Source of the DNA: Pseudomonadales bacterium
Lineage (GTDB): Bacteria > Pseudomonadota > Gammaproteobacteria > Pseudomonadales > Azotimanducaceae
Length of the DNA: 64,000 nt
Direction: 5' to 3'
NCBI GenBank assembly: GCA_012103505.1
Contig: WLWP01000001.1
Coordinates: forward strand, 3,224,001 to 3,288,000
Both the position numbers and the translations under genes were made by a program. The notes under the pieces are model-generated. The model did not search any database, was not told the DNA's origin, and saw only the letters and a list, made by a program, of their open reading frames with translations. Positions 18,070 through 26,530 of this stretch are shown here, piece after piece; positions within the stretch are counted from its first letter, which is position 1, and each line of letters opens with the position of its first letter.

Positions 18070-18249
18070 TATCAGTAGCCTAAGTACAACTAGTCGACAG
18101 CCCGTCGACCTCTAAAGCATAGACACGAATTTGGACACGCAAGATTAATTTTAGTAGGAACCCACCTACGAATGGGCACGCGTTCACAATTTGATGAAAT
18201 CGGAACTCTGACAAGCGTTTTTGCCGTCTTTCCTGCGTAAAGTATAGCT
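18070..18249. promoter_or_regulatory. Divergent intergenic region upstream of the MSHA-like operon
   Basis: This 180-base spacer separates the first pseudopilin gene (minus) from a membrane protein gene (plus). It should hold the promoter of the nine-gene operon. I see no strong inverted repeat, CRP-like site or terminator in it. Confidence 0.4.
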
Positions 18250-18867
18250 ATGTCCCCTAACAATTGGCTAACGAGAACACTACCCGGCGCCGTGGCTGGC
18301 ATATCTTGCCTTTACCTCTCTTGGGTACTAGTCGGTGTCTGGCTGGATCCCATGGCGCGGGACAACGGCAGCTGGGTGCCGTTCGCGGTTGGTCTACTTG
18401 TTATTGAGTTCTTAGCTCTGCATTCATCCGTTTTCATCACCAACTTGATGGCGGAGCACGAAACTTTGACACAGAGATTGAAATTTGGCGCCGGTTTAAC
18501 GGCGTTCTATCTATTAATGGCTGTAGGCATTGCTGCCGGAGTTGGCAGTCCGTCGTTAGTTCTTATACTTGCCTCCATAATGGTCTCTCGCATCATCTCC
18601 GCCTTTACCGCCAGCCCGGAAACCAAAGCCCACAACAACGCACGCGCCGCTGTTGGTATTGTTCTATACGTAGGTCTTGCTGGCGCAACCGTGTTTGTCG
18701 CGGTCCCAGAAATGGGCATCACAACGAGCGTTCTAAACGAGGTATACCCGAACCGCGGAGGCGGAGTTTGGGAACGTTACCCCGAACGACCTATCGTCGC
18801 AGGAGCAATTTACTTCGGGCTGATCGGTCTAGCTGAGCTTTATTGGGCTCTCAAAGAAGGTCGATAA
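18250..18867 (+). CDS. Uncharacterised membrane protein
   Basis: This 205-residue protein has about six predicted transmembrane helices (for example PGAVAGISCLYLSWVLVGVW, FAVGLLVIEFLALHSSVFI and LVLILASIMVSRIISAF) and few charged loops. I do not recognise the family. It starts with ATG in a weak ribosome-binding context. Its last 17 bases overlap the C-terminal reading frame of the convergent DUF5916 gene. Confidence 0.7.
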   Translation: MSPNNWLTRTLPGAVAGISCLYLSWVLVGVWLDPMARDNGSWVPFAVGLLVIEFLALHSSVFITNLMAEHETLTQRLKFGAGLTAFYLLMAVGIAAGVGSPSLVLILASIMVSRIISAFTASPETKAHNNARAAVGIVLYVGLAGATVFVAVPEMGITTSVLNEVYPNRGGGVWERYPERPIVAGAIYFGLIGLAELYWALKEGR

Positions 18868-21074
18868 TACGACTGTATTTAATGGCAAATTCACGCCGTT
18901 TTTCCATGGGACCGATAATGCTGTCATCGTCCACTTCGTTGTACACCAGATAGAGACCCGCATTCGCAGCTTGTAGCCAAGAGAAGCGGATATTGGTTGC
19001 CACTAAATCGCGCTTGAAGCAATATCTTGGGTGAGAAAGAATAAGATAGCCGCAACTGCCCAACATTCACTTCAAAGTTACCATTAGCTACGGGTAGATC
19101 AATATCGTTGTAGTTCCAACCAATTGAGGACGAAAACCGATCACCAGAACGGAAGTTGATACTGGTGTTGAGTTGATCTCGGTCACCCCCGAAAAAGCCG
19201 CCATGCGTGTAACGACTTTCAAAGCTAATCGGCTTGCCCTGATCGGTATCGAACACAAGTTGCAATTCCTCGTGGTCATATTCCCCAGGAAGTACAAACG
19301 TCCCTTCGTTGATCTCGAACGCTTGTTGCACACCTTCGTGCGTAAAATTCACACCAGTATGCACTTCGATCCCGTTGCGCCATTCCCAATGGCTATCAAC
19401 ATGGAGAAATCCAGTTTCCCAAAAGCCTTCATCATCCCAGAAACCACGAAACGCAACGTGGGGGCGTATTTCATGCAGCCCTAACAGATCTGCAGGACGG
19501 ATTCGCCGCAACACGAAAAAATCTGCCTTTTCATAGTTTGTACGCTGCAGGAAGCCGACTTCAGGATTAAAGTCCTCACCGACCTTGGTATACCCCGCTG
19601 AGTGAGACCAAGCGGGCGTGTTGCGTCGGATCCCCAAGCGATATGCCTCATCGTCTCCACGCATACCAGGCGTCTCGGTCTGCGCGTAGTAACCCTCAAC
19701 ATCGACAAACTCTCCAACACCCCACTTACCATCGACAGCATAAGTTCGGTTGTAGTCAGAATCCGCATCCCCGGTGATACTGCCATCGCCATCTCGGTTA
19801 ACAAAAATCCCACCGATCGATGAGCGATTGGCAAACTCTTGACGCACGCGCGCAACGGTGAAATCGTTCTCGGCAGCGAGACCGTCGACCCCATCAGCTC
19901 GCATGTGCAGTAACCCTAGATTGGTCGCCTCACCCATTTTTCCAGATAGCCGAACGCCACCATCTAACGGCTGCAAGACACCACCAGCGCCAACGCCAAT
20001 CCGACGGGAGAAAAAGAGTTCTACCTCTCGCGGCGTGCCGACAGAAAACTGACCCGCATTCTCAAGAAAAAATGGTCTCTTTTCCGGAAAGAACAAGCTA
20101 AAGCGATCAAGATTCACTTGTATCTCATCCACTTCTACTTGCGCGAAATCAGTGTTGTAGGTTGCATCCAGAGTCAGACTTGGTGTGATCGACCACTTAG
20201 CATCGATGCCGAACTCTTCCTCATAATCGGTTCCGTCTATTGACCCACCACGCCGGGCTACACCCAACCCGTAGGGGGTCACTTTCAGGTTTCTTTGCGC
20301 TGGCGGTTGCAAGTTGACGAGTGAACCAGCTTCCGACACACGATGTAGGTTGTGCTGACGTGCCAAGGGTGACCAGAACACAATCTCGTTGTTGCGTCGT
20401 ATATTGCGCTGGAAATTGAGTCCCCAAGTTTGTACATCACTGCTCGCATAACGCAGTGATTTGAACGGAATTTCGAATTCGGCGCTCCAACCAAACTTAC
20501 CTATATGAGATTCCACAGACCACGAGGTGTCCCAATTTAGGTTAAAACCACCACCACCGGACCTAAAACTACCCGCACCTTGATTCACCACCTGACCGTC
20601 ATATTCGACCGCGGTTGGCGTCGTGCCAAAAACAAAGCCATTCTGTTTGTCATTAAACACGTCGAGCAATATCTGAAAGCTATCAGTGTCATCCATCGAG
20701 CTATCCCGACGACTATCAGAGATAACAATCTCTGTGGGTGCTTCGTCATAACAGACCACGCCGATATAAAGCGCATCATCGGTAAAGGCGATAAAAACTT
20801 CTGTCTTTTGACTTGCGGGCTGGCCTTCGAAGGGTCGAACTTGGGTAAATCCTGTCGCTGGCTGTACGCCCTGCCACGCCGCCTCACCAATCACCTGACC
20901 GTCGACAACAGGCGGTGTCGTAAGCGCCTTGGCAGAAACGGATGGACCAGCGGCAAACACGAAAGTTGAAATGCTGGAGAGCACACTCATATAAAGGAAG
21001 GTGAATAGATGGGAGCGAATCTTTGTTGGCAAACTAATGTGCCAACGCGGAAACTTCGCGGCCTTAAACAACAT
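18851..21074 (-). CDS. DUF5916 outer-membrane-type protein with CBM9-like N-terminus; C-terminal frameshift
   Basis: The main frame (21074 to about 19000) encodes a signal peptide, a carbohydrate-binding CBM9-like domain (VDGQVIGEAAWQG, about residues 55-210) and a long DUF5916 beta-barrel-like region (FFPEKRPFFLENAGQF). After SPKILLQARF the frame runs into unrelated sequence and stops at 18924. A second minus frame, shifted by one base and ending at 18851, continues the family's usual ending (ATNIRFSWLQAANAGLYLVY, then NEVDD, ending in KYSRIIDLL). So an indel near 19000-19025 has split the last 50 or so residues from the rest. The break is not at a homopolymer. Confidence 0.85.
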
Positions 21075-21188
21075 GAGTAATCCTTAGCAGGCGGAATCGA
21101 TCTGGGGCGCGCACTATGCCGATTTTGGCCTTCAAGCTCAAGCCAATCGCGTTTTCGAACCATCCCCTAACGAAGTCAGACTAGGAAA

Positions 21189-22181
21189 TCACAGCTGCAT
21201 TACTTGAGCCAAGAAATCGTCGATGCTCATCCCTTCGTCCAACAATCCACACACAACACCCACAAATGGGGCTGCAGTGCCTTGCGTTGCACAAAGTACT
21301 TTGAACATTCGAGCAGCGCGCACCCCCTCGCTCACCATCACCATGGCCTGCTCGGCTTCAGCGAGCGTTTGCCCCTTGCCTAACCTTTCACCCATTTCCC
21401 GGTTCCGGCCGTGTGGTGAAGTCGCTGTCACAAACAAATCACCGATACCTGCGGCGCTAAGTGCTGTTTCTTGCTGGGCTCCAAGAGTCGGTAGAACTTG
21501 CACGCCCTCGCGATAACCCGCAGCAAAAATCGCTGCCTTGAGATTGTCACCACCACGACCATCTTCTTTCAGACCATCGACAACACCACACGCCAACGCA
21601 ATCACGTTCTTAAACGCACCCCAAAGCTCTGCGCCACGTGGATCAGTTCCAGCTGCCAAACCCAGTGTCTTGGTACTGAGTGTTTCGGCAATCGACGCCG
21701 CGACCTCGGCATCCTCACTCGTCACCAAAGCACTGGTGTAGACGCCTCTTGCCAATTCCGGTGCGATCGTGGGTCCCATCATCACGCAAAGCTTATTGGT
21801 TAGATTCACGGCTGCCAATTTCGTCTCGATCGCCTCGGAGATGAGTTGATCACCCGGCGCCAAGCCCTTGGCGAGGTCGATCAAGATCTGCTGTGACTCG
21901 AGAAATGGCAGTGTTTGGTCCACAACGTCGAGCACGACACTCGACGGTAAGGCAAAAACCACAATATCTGCGCCTGTTACCGTCTCCTCGATCTGCATCG
22001 AAACTCTCATGCCGGGAAGTGCTAACCCAGGTAAATATTTGGTGTTTTCACCGTTGTCCCGGATCGCTGCAAAGACCTCATCCTCGACAGTCCAGCCGAC
22101 CACTTCCATACCAGCATCAACCCAATTTTTGGCGAGTGCTGTGCCAAAATTTCCAAGTCCAAGTACCGCAATCTTTGTCAT
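21189..22181 (-). CDS. gpsA: NAD(P)-dependent glycerol-3-phosphate dehydrogenase
   Basis: This cytoplasmic enzyme of about 330 residues reduces dihydroxyacetone phosphate to sn-glycerol 3-phosphate for phospholipid synthesis. It has a Rossmann motif GLGNFGTALA at the N-terminus, GPTIAPELARG in the substrate region, the catalytic-lysine segment AELWGAFKNVIALACGVVDGL, and the GDLFVTATSPHGRNREMG motif. Bacterial GpsA usually has a Lys in GPTFAKE. Here that position is Pro, but the second, essential Lys (AFKN) is present. The ATG at 22181 is preferred over a GTG four codons upstream. Confidence 0.92.
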   Translation of the reverse strand: MTKIAVLGLGNFGTALAKNWVDAGMEVVGWTVEDEVFAAIRDNGENTKYLPGLALPGMRVSMQIEETVTGADIVVFALPSSVVLDVVDQTLPFLESQQILIDLAKGLAPGDQLISEAIETKLAAVNLTNKLCVMMGPTIAPELARGVYTSALVTSEDAEVAASIAETLSTKTLGLAAGTDPRGAELWGAFKNVIALACGVVDGLKEDGRGGDNLKAAIFAAGYREGVQVLPTLGAQQETALSAAGIGDLFVTATSPHGRNREMGERLGKGQTLAEAEQAMVMVSEGVRAARMFKVLCATQGTAAPFVGVVCGLLDEGMSIDDFLAQVMQL

Positions 22182-22300
22182 CTCAATGCTCACTGCATGA
22201 TTGAGCGGCGATTATATAGCTGCGGAGGCCTCGGCGGGGAAACATCAACATAGTCGCACGTTACTGGGATGCTTACCCCACCTACAGAGGCGGTGAATAG

Positions 22301-23029
22301 CTAGAGCGCGTTCAAGCCGCCATCGATAATGAACTCACTACCCGTTGAGTAGGAGCTTTCATCACTGCTTAAAAACAGCGCCATGTTCGCGACCTCATCG
22401 GCACTGGCTATGCGTCCCAGCGGGGTTCGGCGCGTCAGCCGTTCAGGGCTGACACCTAACTCATCCGCCATGGGGGTTTCGATCAATCCAGGGTGAATCG
22501 AATTCACTCGGACGCCCTTGCGCGCGAGCTCGACCGAAGCAGCCTTAGTCATGCCGCGTACAGCCCATTTTGAAGTGCCGTAGGCCAGCGCCCCTGCAGA
22601 TCCTCGCAGTCCAGCGAGGGAAGAGATGTTGACTATGGATCCACCACCACTTGCAATCATTGCCGGGGCTGCCGTACGCATCCCAAGGAAGACACCCGTA
22701 CAATTTATGTCCATCACCAATTGGAACTCATCCGTCGGCGTGTCGACGAGTCTGTTCGAACGAAAAATACCCGCATTGTTGATCAATACATCAAGACCAC
22801 CATCAGCCTCGACAATTTCCAATAACAAAGACCCCCACGCATCTTCCTCGCGAACATCCAAGTGACGGTACTGCGCGCCTAGCTCATCGGCTAGCGCCTG
22901 TCCTTCTGGATCTAAGACATCCGTAATCCAAACCTTGCCGCCCTCGGCATGGAACAAACGCGCTTCCGCTGCCCCTTGCCCTCGCGCACCACCGGTAATC
23001 AGGCAAACCTTATCTTGCAATCGCCCCAT
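22301..23029 (-). CDS. Short-chain dehydrogenase/reductase (SDR)
   Basis: This is a classical 242-residue SDR with the cofactor motif TGGARGQG near the N-terminus, NNAG, the catalytic Ser in VNISSLAG, and YGTSKWAVRG with Tyr and Lys. An Asp after the second strand (ITDVLD) suggests NAD(H) preference. It resembles hydroxysteroid or 3-oxoacyl reductase-like SDRs, but the substrate cannot be set. It sits between gpsA and the citrate-synthase gene on the same strand. Confidence 0.9.
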   Translation of the reverse strand: MGRLQDKVCLITGGARGQGAAEARLFHAEGGKVWITDVLDPEGQALADELGAQYRHLDVREEDAWGSLLLEIVEADGGLDVLINNAGIFRSNRLVDTPTDEFQLVMDINCTGVFLGMRTAAPAMIASGGGSIVNISSLAGLRGSAGALAYGTSKWAVRGMTKAASVELARKGVRVNSIHPGLIETPMADELGVSPERLTRRTPLGRIASADEVANMALFLSSDESSYSTGSEFIIDGGLNAL

Positions 23030-23077
23030 GATTTTCCCCTTCTAACAAATCCCTAAGAAGCCAGAGGATACTCCAAA

Positions 23078-24142
23078 TCACGCGCCGACATACGCTGCAG
23101 CAGGACGGTAGATACGATTATCCACTGCGTTTTCAAGGAAATGGGCGACATAGCCAAAAGCCCGAGCCATCGCAAAGCAGGCTGTGAAGTAATCGTTTGG
23201 TAGTCCTAAGGCTCGATAGACGACGCCTTTGTAGAACTCAACGTTTGCGTGCACATCCTTGCCTCGATCCCGCATGGCCTCAGCAAACACCTCCTCTAAC
23301 ATACGTAGCTTCTCAAAAGTCTCTTGATGCACAGTTCCGTCCGCAAGCTCCTGCGCCCACTTTTCCAAGTGCCCTGCTCGCGGATCTTTCACTCTATATT
23401 CTCGATGTCCCATGCCTGGAACCTTGGAACCATTCAGGAGTGCATCCTTTACATAAGTTCTAACGCTCGCTGCATCCCCAAGTTGGTCAACGATTTCTAT
23501 GGCCGCTTGATCAGCACCGCCATGCAGAGGACCGGATAGTGCGCCGATGCCTGCCGAAATCGCGCACTCGATGTCCGCAAGGGTCGACGCGACAACCCGC
23601 GCAGCAAAAGTGCCTGCATTAAAACTATGCTCAAGCTGGAGGATCTGAGCCACGTTGAAAGCTCTCACATTGGCTGAACTAAGGTCTGTGCCAATTGCCG
23701 CCAAAAACCGACTGGCGTAGTCCAAGTCCTCAGCCAGTTGGACAGGAGTACCGACAAGATGCGTCGCAACAATGGCTGGGAGGCGGGCTCCGATCAAAAG
23801 TCCTCTCAAGCGTGGATCAAGCTCATCCAACTCCGCTGCTAGTAAGGGCACCATGCCTTGCAGCACACGCATTGGGTGCATGCTGCGATCAAGTGCAAGA
23901 ATTCGGTTCGACTGCACTTCGGTTAGATTGGCATGTCGCGCCAACAGATGACGCACTTCATCATTCTCATAACCATCGACGACAAGCGCTGCAACGTCGA
24001 CAAAATCACGATCCACCAGATCCTCTATTGCCTCCCCTCGGAAGACAAGTGAACCACTTGCCTGGACATCAGAAATTTTCGTCTCTGCAACCACCACCCC
24101 GGCTAAACCCTTATGCGCCGGTTCTAGTATTAGATTCGTCAC
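23078..24142 (-). CDS. Citrate/2-methylcitrate synthase family enzyme
   Basis: This 354-residue, short-type enzyme condenses an acyl-CoA with oxaloacetate. The active-site histidines are visible in LEHSFNAGTF and GPLHGGAD, and the substrate-binding region in GMGHREYRVKDPR. The catalytic Asp position (usually NVDFY) reads NVEFYKGVVYRALG, an Asp-to-Glu change. It starts at GTG 24142 after AAGGAG. A divergent LysR gene next to it may regulate it. Whether it acts in the TCA or the methylcitrate cycle is not decided, since no prp genes are near. Confidence 0.88.
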   Translation of the reverse strand: MTNLILEPAHKGLAGVVVAETKISDVQASGSLVFRGEAIEDLVDRDFVDVAALVVDGYENDEVRHLLARHANLTEVQSNRILALDRSMHPMRVLQGMVPLLAAELDELDPRLRGLLIGARLPAIVATHLVGTPVQLAEDLDYASRFLAAIGTDLSSANVRAFNVAQILQLEHSFNAGTFAARVVASTLADIECAISAGIGALSGPLHGGADQAAIEIVDQLGDAASVRTYVKDALLNGSKVPGMGHREYRVKDPRAGHLEKWAQELADGTVHQETFEKLRMLEEVFAEAMRDRGKDVHANVEFYKGVVYRALGLPNDYFTACFAMARAFGYVAHFLENAVDNRIYRPAAAYVGA

Positions 24143-24156
24143 GGTCGATCTCCTTG

Positions 24157-24168
24157 CGTAAATACGCA
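24157..24168. promoter_or_regulatory. Small palindrome upstream of the citrate-synthase gene
   Basis: GCGTAAATACGC has five-base arms (GCGTA/TACGC) around AA, and lies just upstream of the ribosome-binding site of the citrate-synthase gene in the divergent region shared with the LysR gene. It could be part of an operator. Confidence 0.3.
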
Positions 24169-24221
24169 GTACGTGAAGATCAAACCTATCTCACCCAATA
24201 CCGCCAAACCAGCAAGCAGTC

Positions 24222-24240
24222 CTTCTCAAAATATAAGAAG
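24222..24240. promoter_or_regulatory. Possible LysR-type binding site in divergent promoter region
   Basis: CTTCT and AGAAG are separated by nine bases of AT-rich sequence (CAAAATATA), giving the interrupted dyad with T-N11-A spacing that LysR-type regulators favour. It lies between the citrate-synthase gene and the divergent LysR gene. Confidence 0.4.
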
Positions 24241-24331
24241 AACGGGATTATTTTCCAATTATTAACCTATAAAAGACTAACTATCACAAATACTAATAGA
24301 TTTTTATGTCGAGTCTGATGCACTGCCGCGC

Positions 24332-25234
24332 ATGCCAACCACTGATAGCAGCCTACGTATAGAAAGACACGAGGCCCGTGTTTTTGAGGCAATTATCAGC
24401 GCAGGCGGCTTCAGCCGCGCGGCTGAAAAACTCCATATTTCACAATCTGCAGTCAGCCAAACCGTAGCCAATCTCGAACACAAGCTAGGGACTGGTCTGA
24501 TCGTGCGCGGACGTCGCCCGGAATTGACCGAGGCAGGTAAGCGAATGTACAGCTACGCGCGGTTGTTGATGTCAGAAGAATCCCAAGCGTTGGAAGACAT
24601 CGAACAAATCCGAACAGGCGCACTCTCGACCCTTAACCTCGCCACCAACTCAATGGTCAACAGGTACCACTCGCAAACACTGCTTTTGAAGTTCTGTGAG
24701 GACAATCCACTGACTCGACTAAAACTGGACGTGGTGCCCAGCAAGGAGATCATCTACGGCGTCGATGAGGGCCGATGGGAGTTAGGCTTCGGCCCCTTCC
24801 AACACGAGATGCCGCGAAACTTCGAAACCAAGCCATATTTTGATGAGACTAGAGTTTTGGCGGTGCATCGCAATCACCCAGATTTTCGAGCACTGATGCA
24901 CCAGCCCACCGAAGCTCTCGCGAACACCACGCTCCTGACGTCCTACCTAGACGACGCAACAAAACGCGCCGACAGTGGGCGCTTGCGCAGTCAGTTTTCG
25001 GCTGTTTGGGAGGTGAGCAATCTCGAGCTACGCCTTGGCATGGCGGCTAGCGGCAAAGGGGTGATGTATCTGTCCAACTATCTGCTCGACGATACACCAG
25101 ACATGGTCGCGATCCCGGGTCTCGCTTCAGCCTCCATACCTCGCCAGGTGGGTATGTATTATCGTAAACACGAGCCCTTGAGCACCGGTGCCAGACTCTT
25201 CATCGCGCTCTGCGACAGGCACTTCGGTAGCTAA
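24332..25234 (+). CDS. LysR-family transcriptional regulator
   Basis: This 300-residue regulator has an N-terminal winged helix-turn-helix (FEAIISAGGFSRAAEKLHIS, then QSAVSQTVANLEHKLG) and a periplasmic-binding-protein-like effector domain (about residues 95-300). It is divergent from the citrate-synthase gene with a 189-base spacer, the standard LysR arrangement. This suggests that it controls that gene and perhaps the SDR and gpsA genes behind it. The effector is unknown. Confidence 0.92.
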   Translation: MPTTDSSLRIERHEARVFEAIISAGGFSRAAEKLHISQSAVSQTVANLEHKLGTGLIVRGRRPELTEAGKRMYSYARLLMSEESQALEDIEQIRTGALSTLNLATNSMVNRYHSQTLLLKFCEDNPLTRLKLDVVPSKEIIYGVDEGRWELGFGPFQHEMPRNFETKPYFDETRVLAVHRNHPDFRALMHQPTEALANTTLLTSYLDDATKRADSGRLRSQFSAVWEVSNLELRLGMAASGKGVMYLSNYLLDDTPDMVAIPGLASASIPRQVGMYYRKHEPLSTGARLFIALCDRHFGS

Positions 25235-25248
25235 CCTCAATAAGAGAC

Positions 25249-25264
25249 TGTGATCTCGATCACT
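25249..25264. promoter_or_regulatory. CRP/Vfr-like binding site
   Basis: TGTGATCTCGATCACT matches the CRP-type half-sites TGTGA-N6-TCACa except at the last base, and its centre is also close to the optimal site. It lies about 174 bases upstream of the major pilin ATG and just after the LysR stop. Confidence 0.5.
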
Positions 25265-25437
25265 TCCCCAGGCGCCAAGTTATCGACACGCGTTTTGAAT
25301 CCGCCAAATCTCTGACAAAAGTGACCTAGTTCGCGTCACAAAACCCGCCGTTCTCGTACATTACGCCCAGCGAAAGGTGCTGGATCACCAAAGATCGTCA
25401 CCAAATTGACTTATTCTCAAATCATGGAGTATCGAAG

Positions 25438-25989
25438 ATGAGAACAACTATTGCTAAAGCATTAAAAGGAGTGGCGCTTGGCGGCACTTTGGCGGCGATT
25501 GCGACAACAGGGTTTGCTGCGACCGATGGAAGTATTGGCTACAACTCTACTGGTACGCTCAATGTGACAATGACTGTCACAGACGAAGTGCGAATTACCA
25601 ACCTTGAGGATGTTAACTTCGACCTACTGGTCGGTGTTGGCGGTACAGTGACGTCTCCTGCATGTATCTACCGGAACACAGCCCCCGGTGACTATCTAAT
25701 CACTGCTGTTGGTGACGGCCCTGGTGGCGCATTCGTCATGTCTGGACTCCTACCAGGACCCCCTCTTCCATACAGTGTTGGCTTTGCGGAAGTAACTGGC
25801 GGTACTCCGGGCTTACCATCTAACCTCTTTCCAAACACACCACTACCGAGCACGGGCGCAGGGACTGACGACACTTGTGCTGCTGGTGACAACGGCGAAA
25901 TTCAGGTGACACTCTCAGCTGCTGCTGCTTCGACGGCTCCTGCAGACAGCTATACAGGCGTATTGTCTCTGACCATCGGTCCTAACTAG
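25438..25989 (+). CDS. Major subunit of an alternate chaperone-usher pilus (CS1-like)
   Basis: This 183-residue secreted protein has a signal peptide (about residues 1-27, ending TTGFAA). The mature part is beta-rich with two cysteines (ACIYRN and DTCAAGDNG) and ends in YTGVLSLTIGPN, an ending typical of chaperone-usher subunits. The segment ITNLEDVNFD recurs as ITELEDVNFG in the next gene's product, which ties the two as paralogous subunits. A strong terminator follows, and a CRP-like site lies upstream. The class assignment rests on the TcfC-like usher next door. Confidence 0.72.
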   Translation: MRTTIAKALKGVALGGTLAAIATTGFAATDGSIGYNSTGTLNVTMTVTDEVRITNLEDVNFDLLVGVGGTVTSPACIYRNTAPGDYLITAVGDGPGGAFVMSGLLPGPPLPYSVGFAEVTGGTPGLPSNLFPNTPLPSTGAGTDDTCAAGDNGEIQVTLSAAAASTAPADSYTGVLSLTIGPN

Positions 25990-26005
25990 TCGACCGAATG
26001 GTGAC

Positions 26006-26033
26006 AAAGGCTCCTTAAACGGAGCCTTTTTTT
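26006..26033 (+). terminator. Rho-independent terminator after the major pilin gene
   Basis: AAAGGCTCC pairs with GGAGCCTTT around a six-base loop and is followed by a run of T. It separates the major subunit gene from the minor subunit gene, so full-length transcripts of the major gene should greatly exceed read-through. Confidence 0.85.
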
Positions 26034-26059
26034 ACATGTAAATTGGCTAAGCTCGTGGG

Positions 26060-26530
26060 ATGAAGACATCTCTCCTCATCGTTGTAGCTTTACTCTTGGT
26101 CACACCTTGGACAACCTACGCCGCCTCACTGCAAATCACTGAACTCGAGGATGTGAATTTCGGAAACGTCGTTCCAGATGCGCGAAACGTGCGCGCTCAA
26201 ATCCGCTTCTGCGTTGTTTCAGATCCTGCCGGACCCTTTCAAATCACAGCAATCGGTAGTGGTGCAGGAGGTCGCTTCGAAATGAACCATCCAGCCCTCC
26301 CCAACGTCATAGATTACGACGTCTATATTCAGCGCATATTTGGTTTGTTCAGACGCCAGTTGCAGCCTGGCATCCCAAACACAGTGTTCTATGCCCGTCC
26401 TCGCCTAAGAAATGGTCGCTGTGCGCCACCGTATATTGGTTTGTTAGTGGACATCAACGAAGACGCACTGAGTAGTGCACCTGGCGGAGACTATGCCTCT
26501 ATCCTGCAGCTGACTGTGGCTCCGGAATAG
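26060..26530 (+). CDS. Minor/tip-type subunit of the chaperone-usher pilus
   Basis: This 156-residue protein has a signal peptide (residues 1-21) followed directly by LQITELEDVNFGNV, matching the major subunit's motif. Two cysteines are spaced as in the major subunit, and the protein ends with YASILQLTVAPE. It is shorter and more basic in the middle (RIFGLFRRQLQPG) than the major subunit. It starts just after the terminator. Its 3' end overlaps the convergent usher gene by 32 bases. Confidence 0.65.
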   Translation: MKTSLLIVVALLLVTPWTTYAASLQITELEDVNFGNVVPDARNVRAQIRFCVVSDPAGPFQITAIGSGAGGRFEMNHPALPNVIDYDVYIQRIFGLFRRQLQPGIPNTVFYARPRLRNGRCAPPYIGLLVDINEDALSSAPGGDYASILQLTVAPE

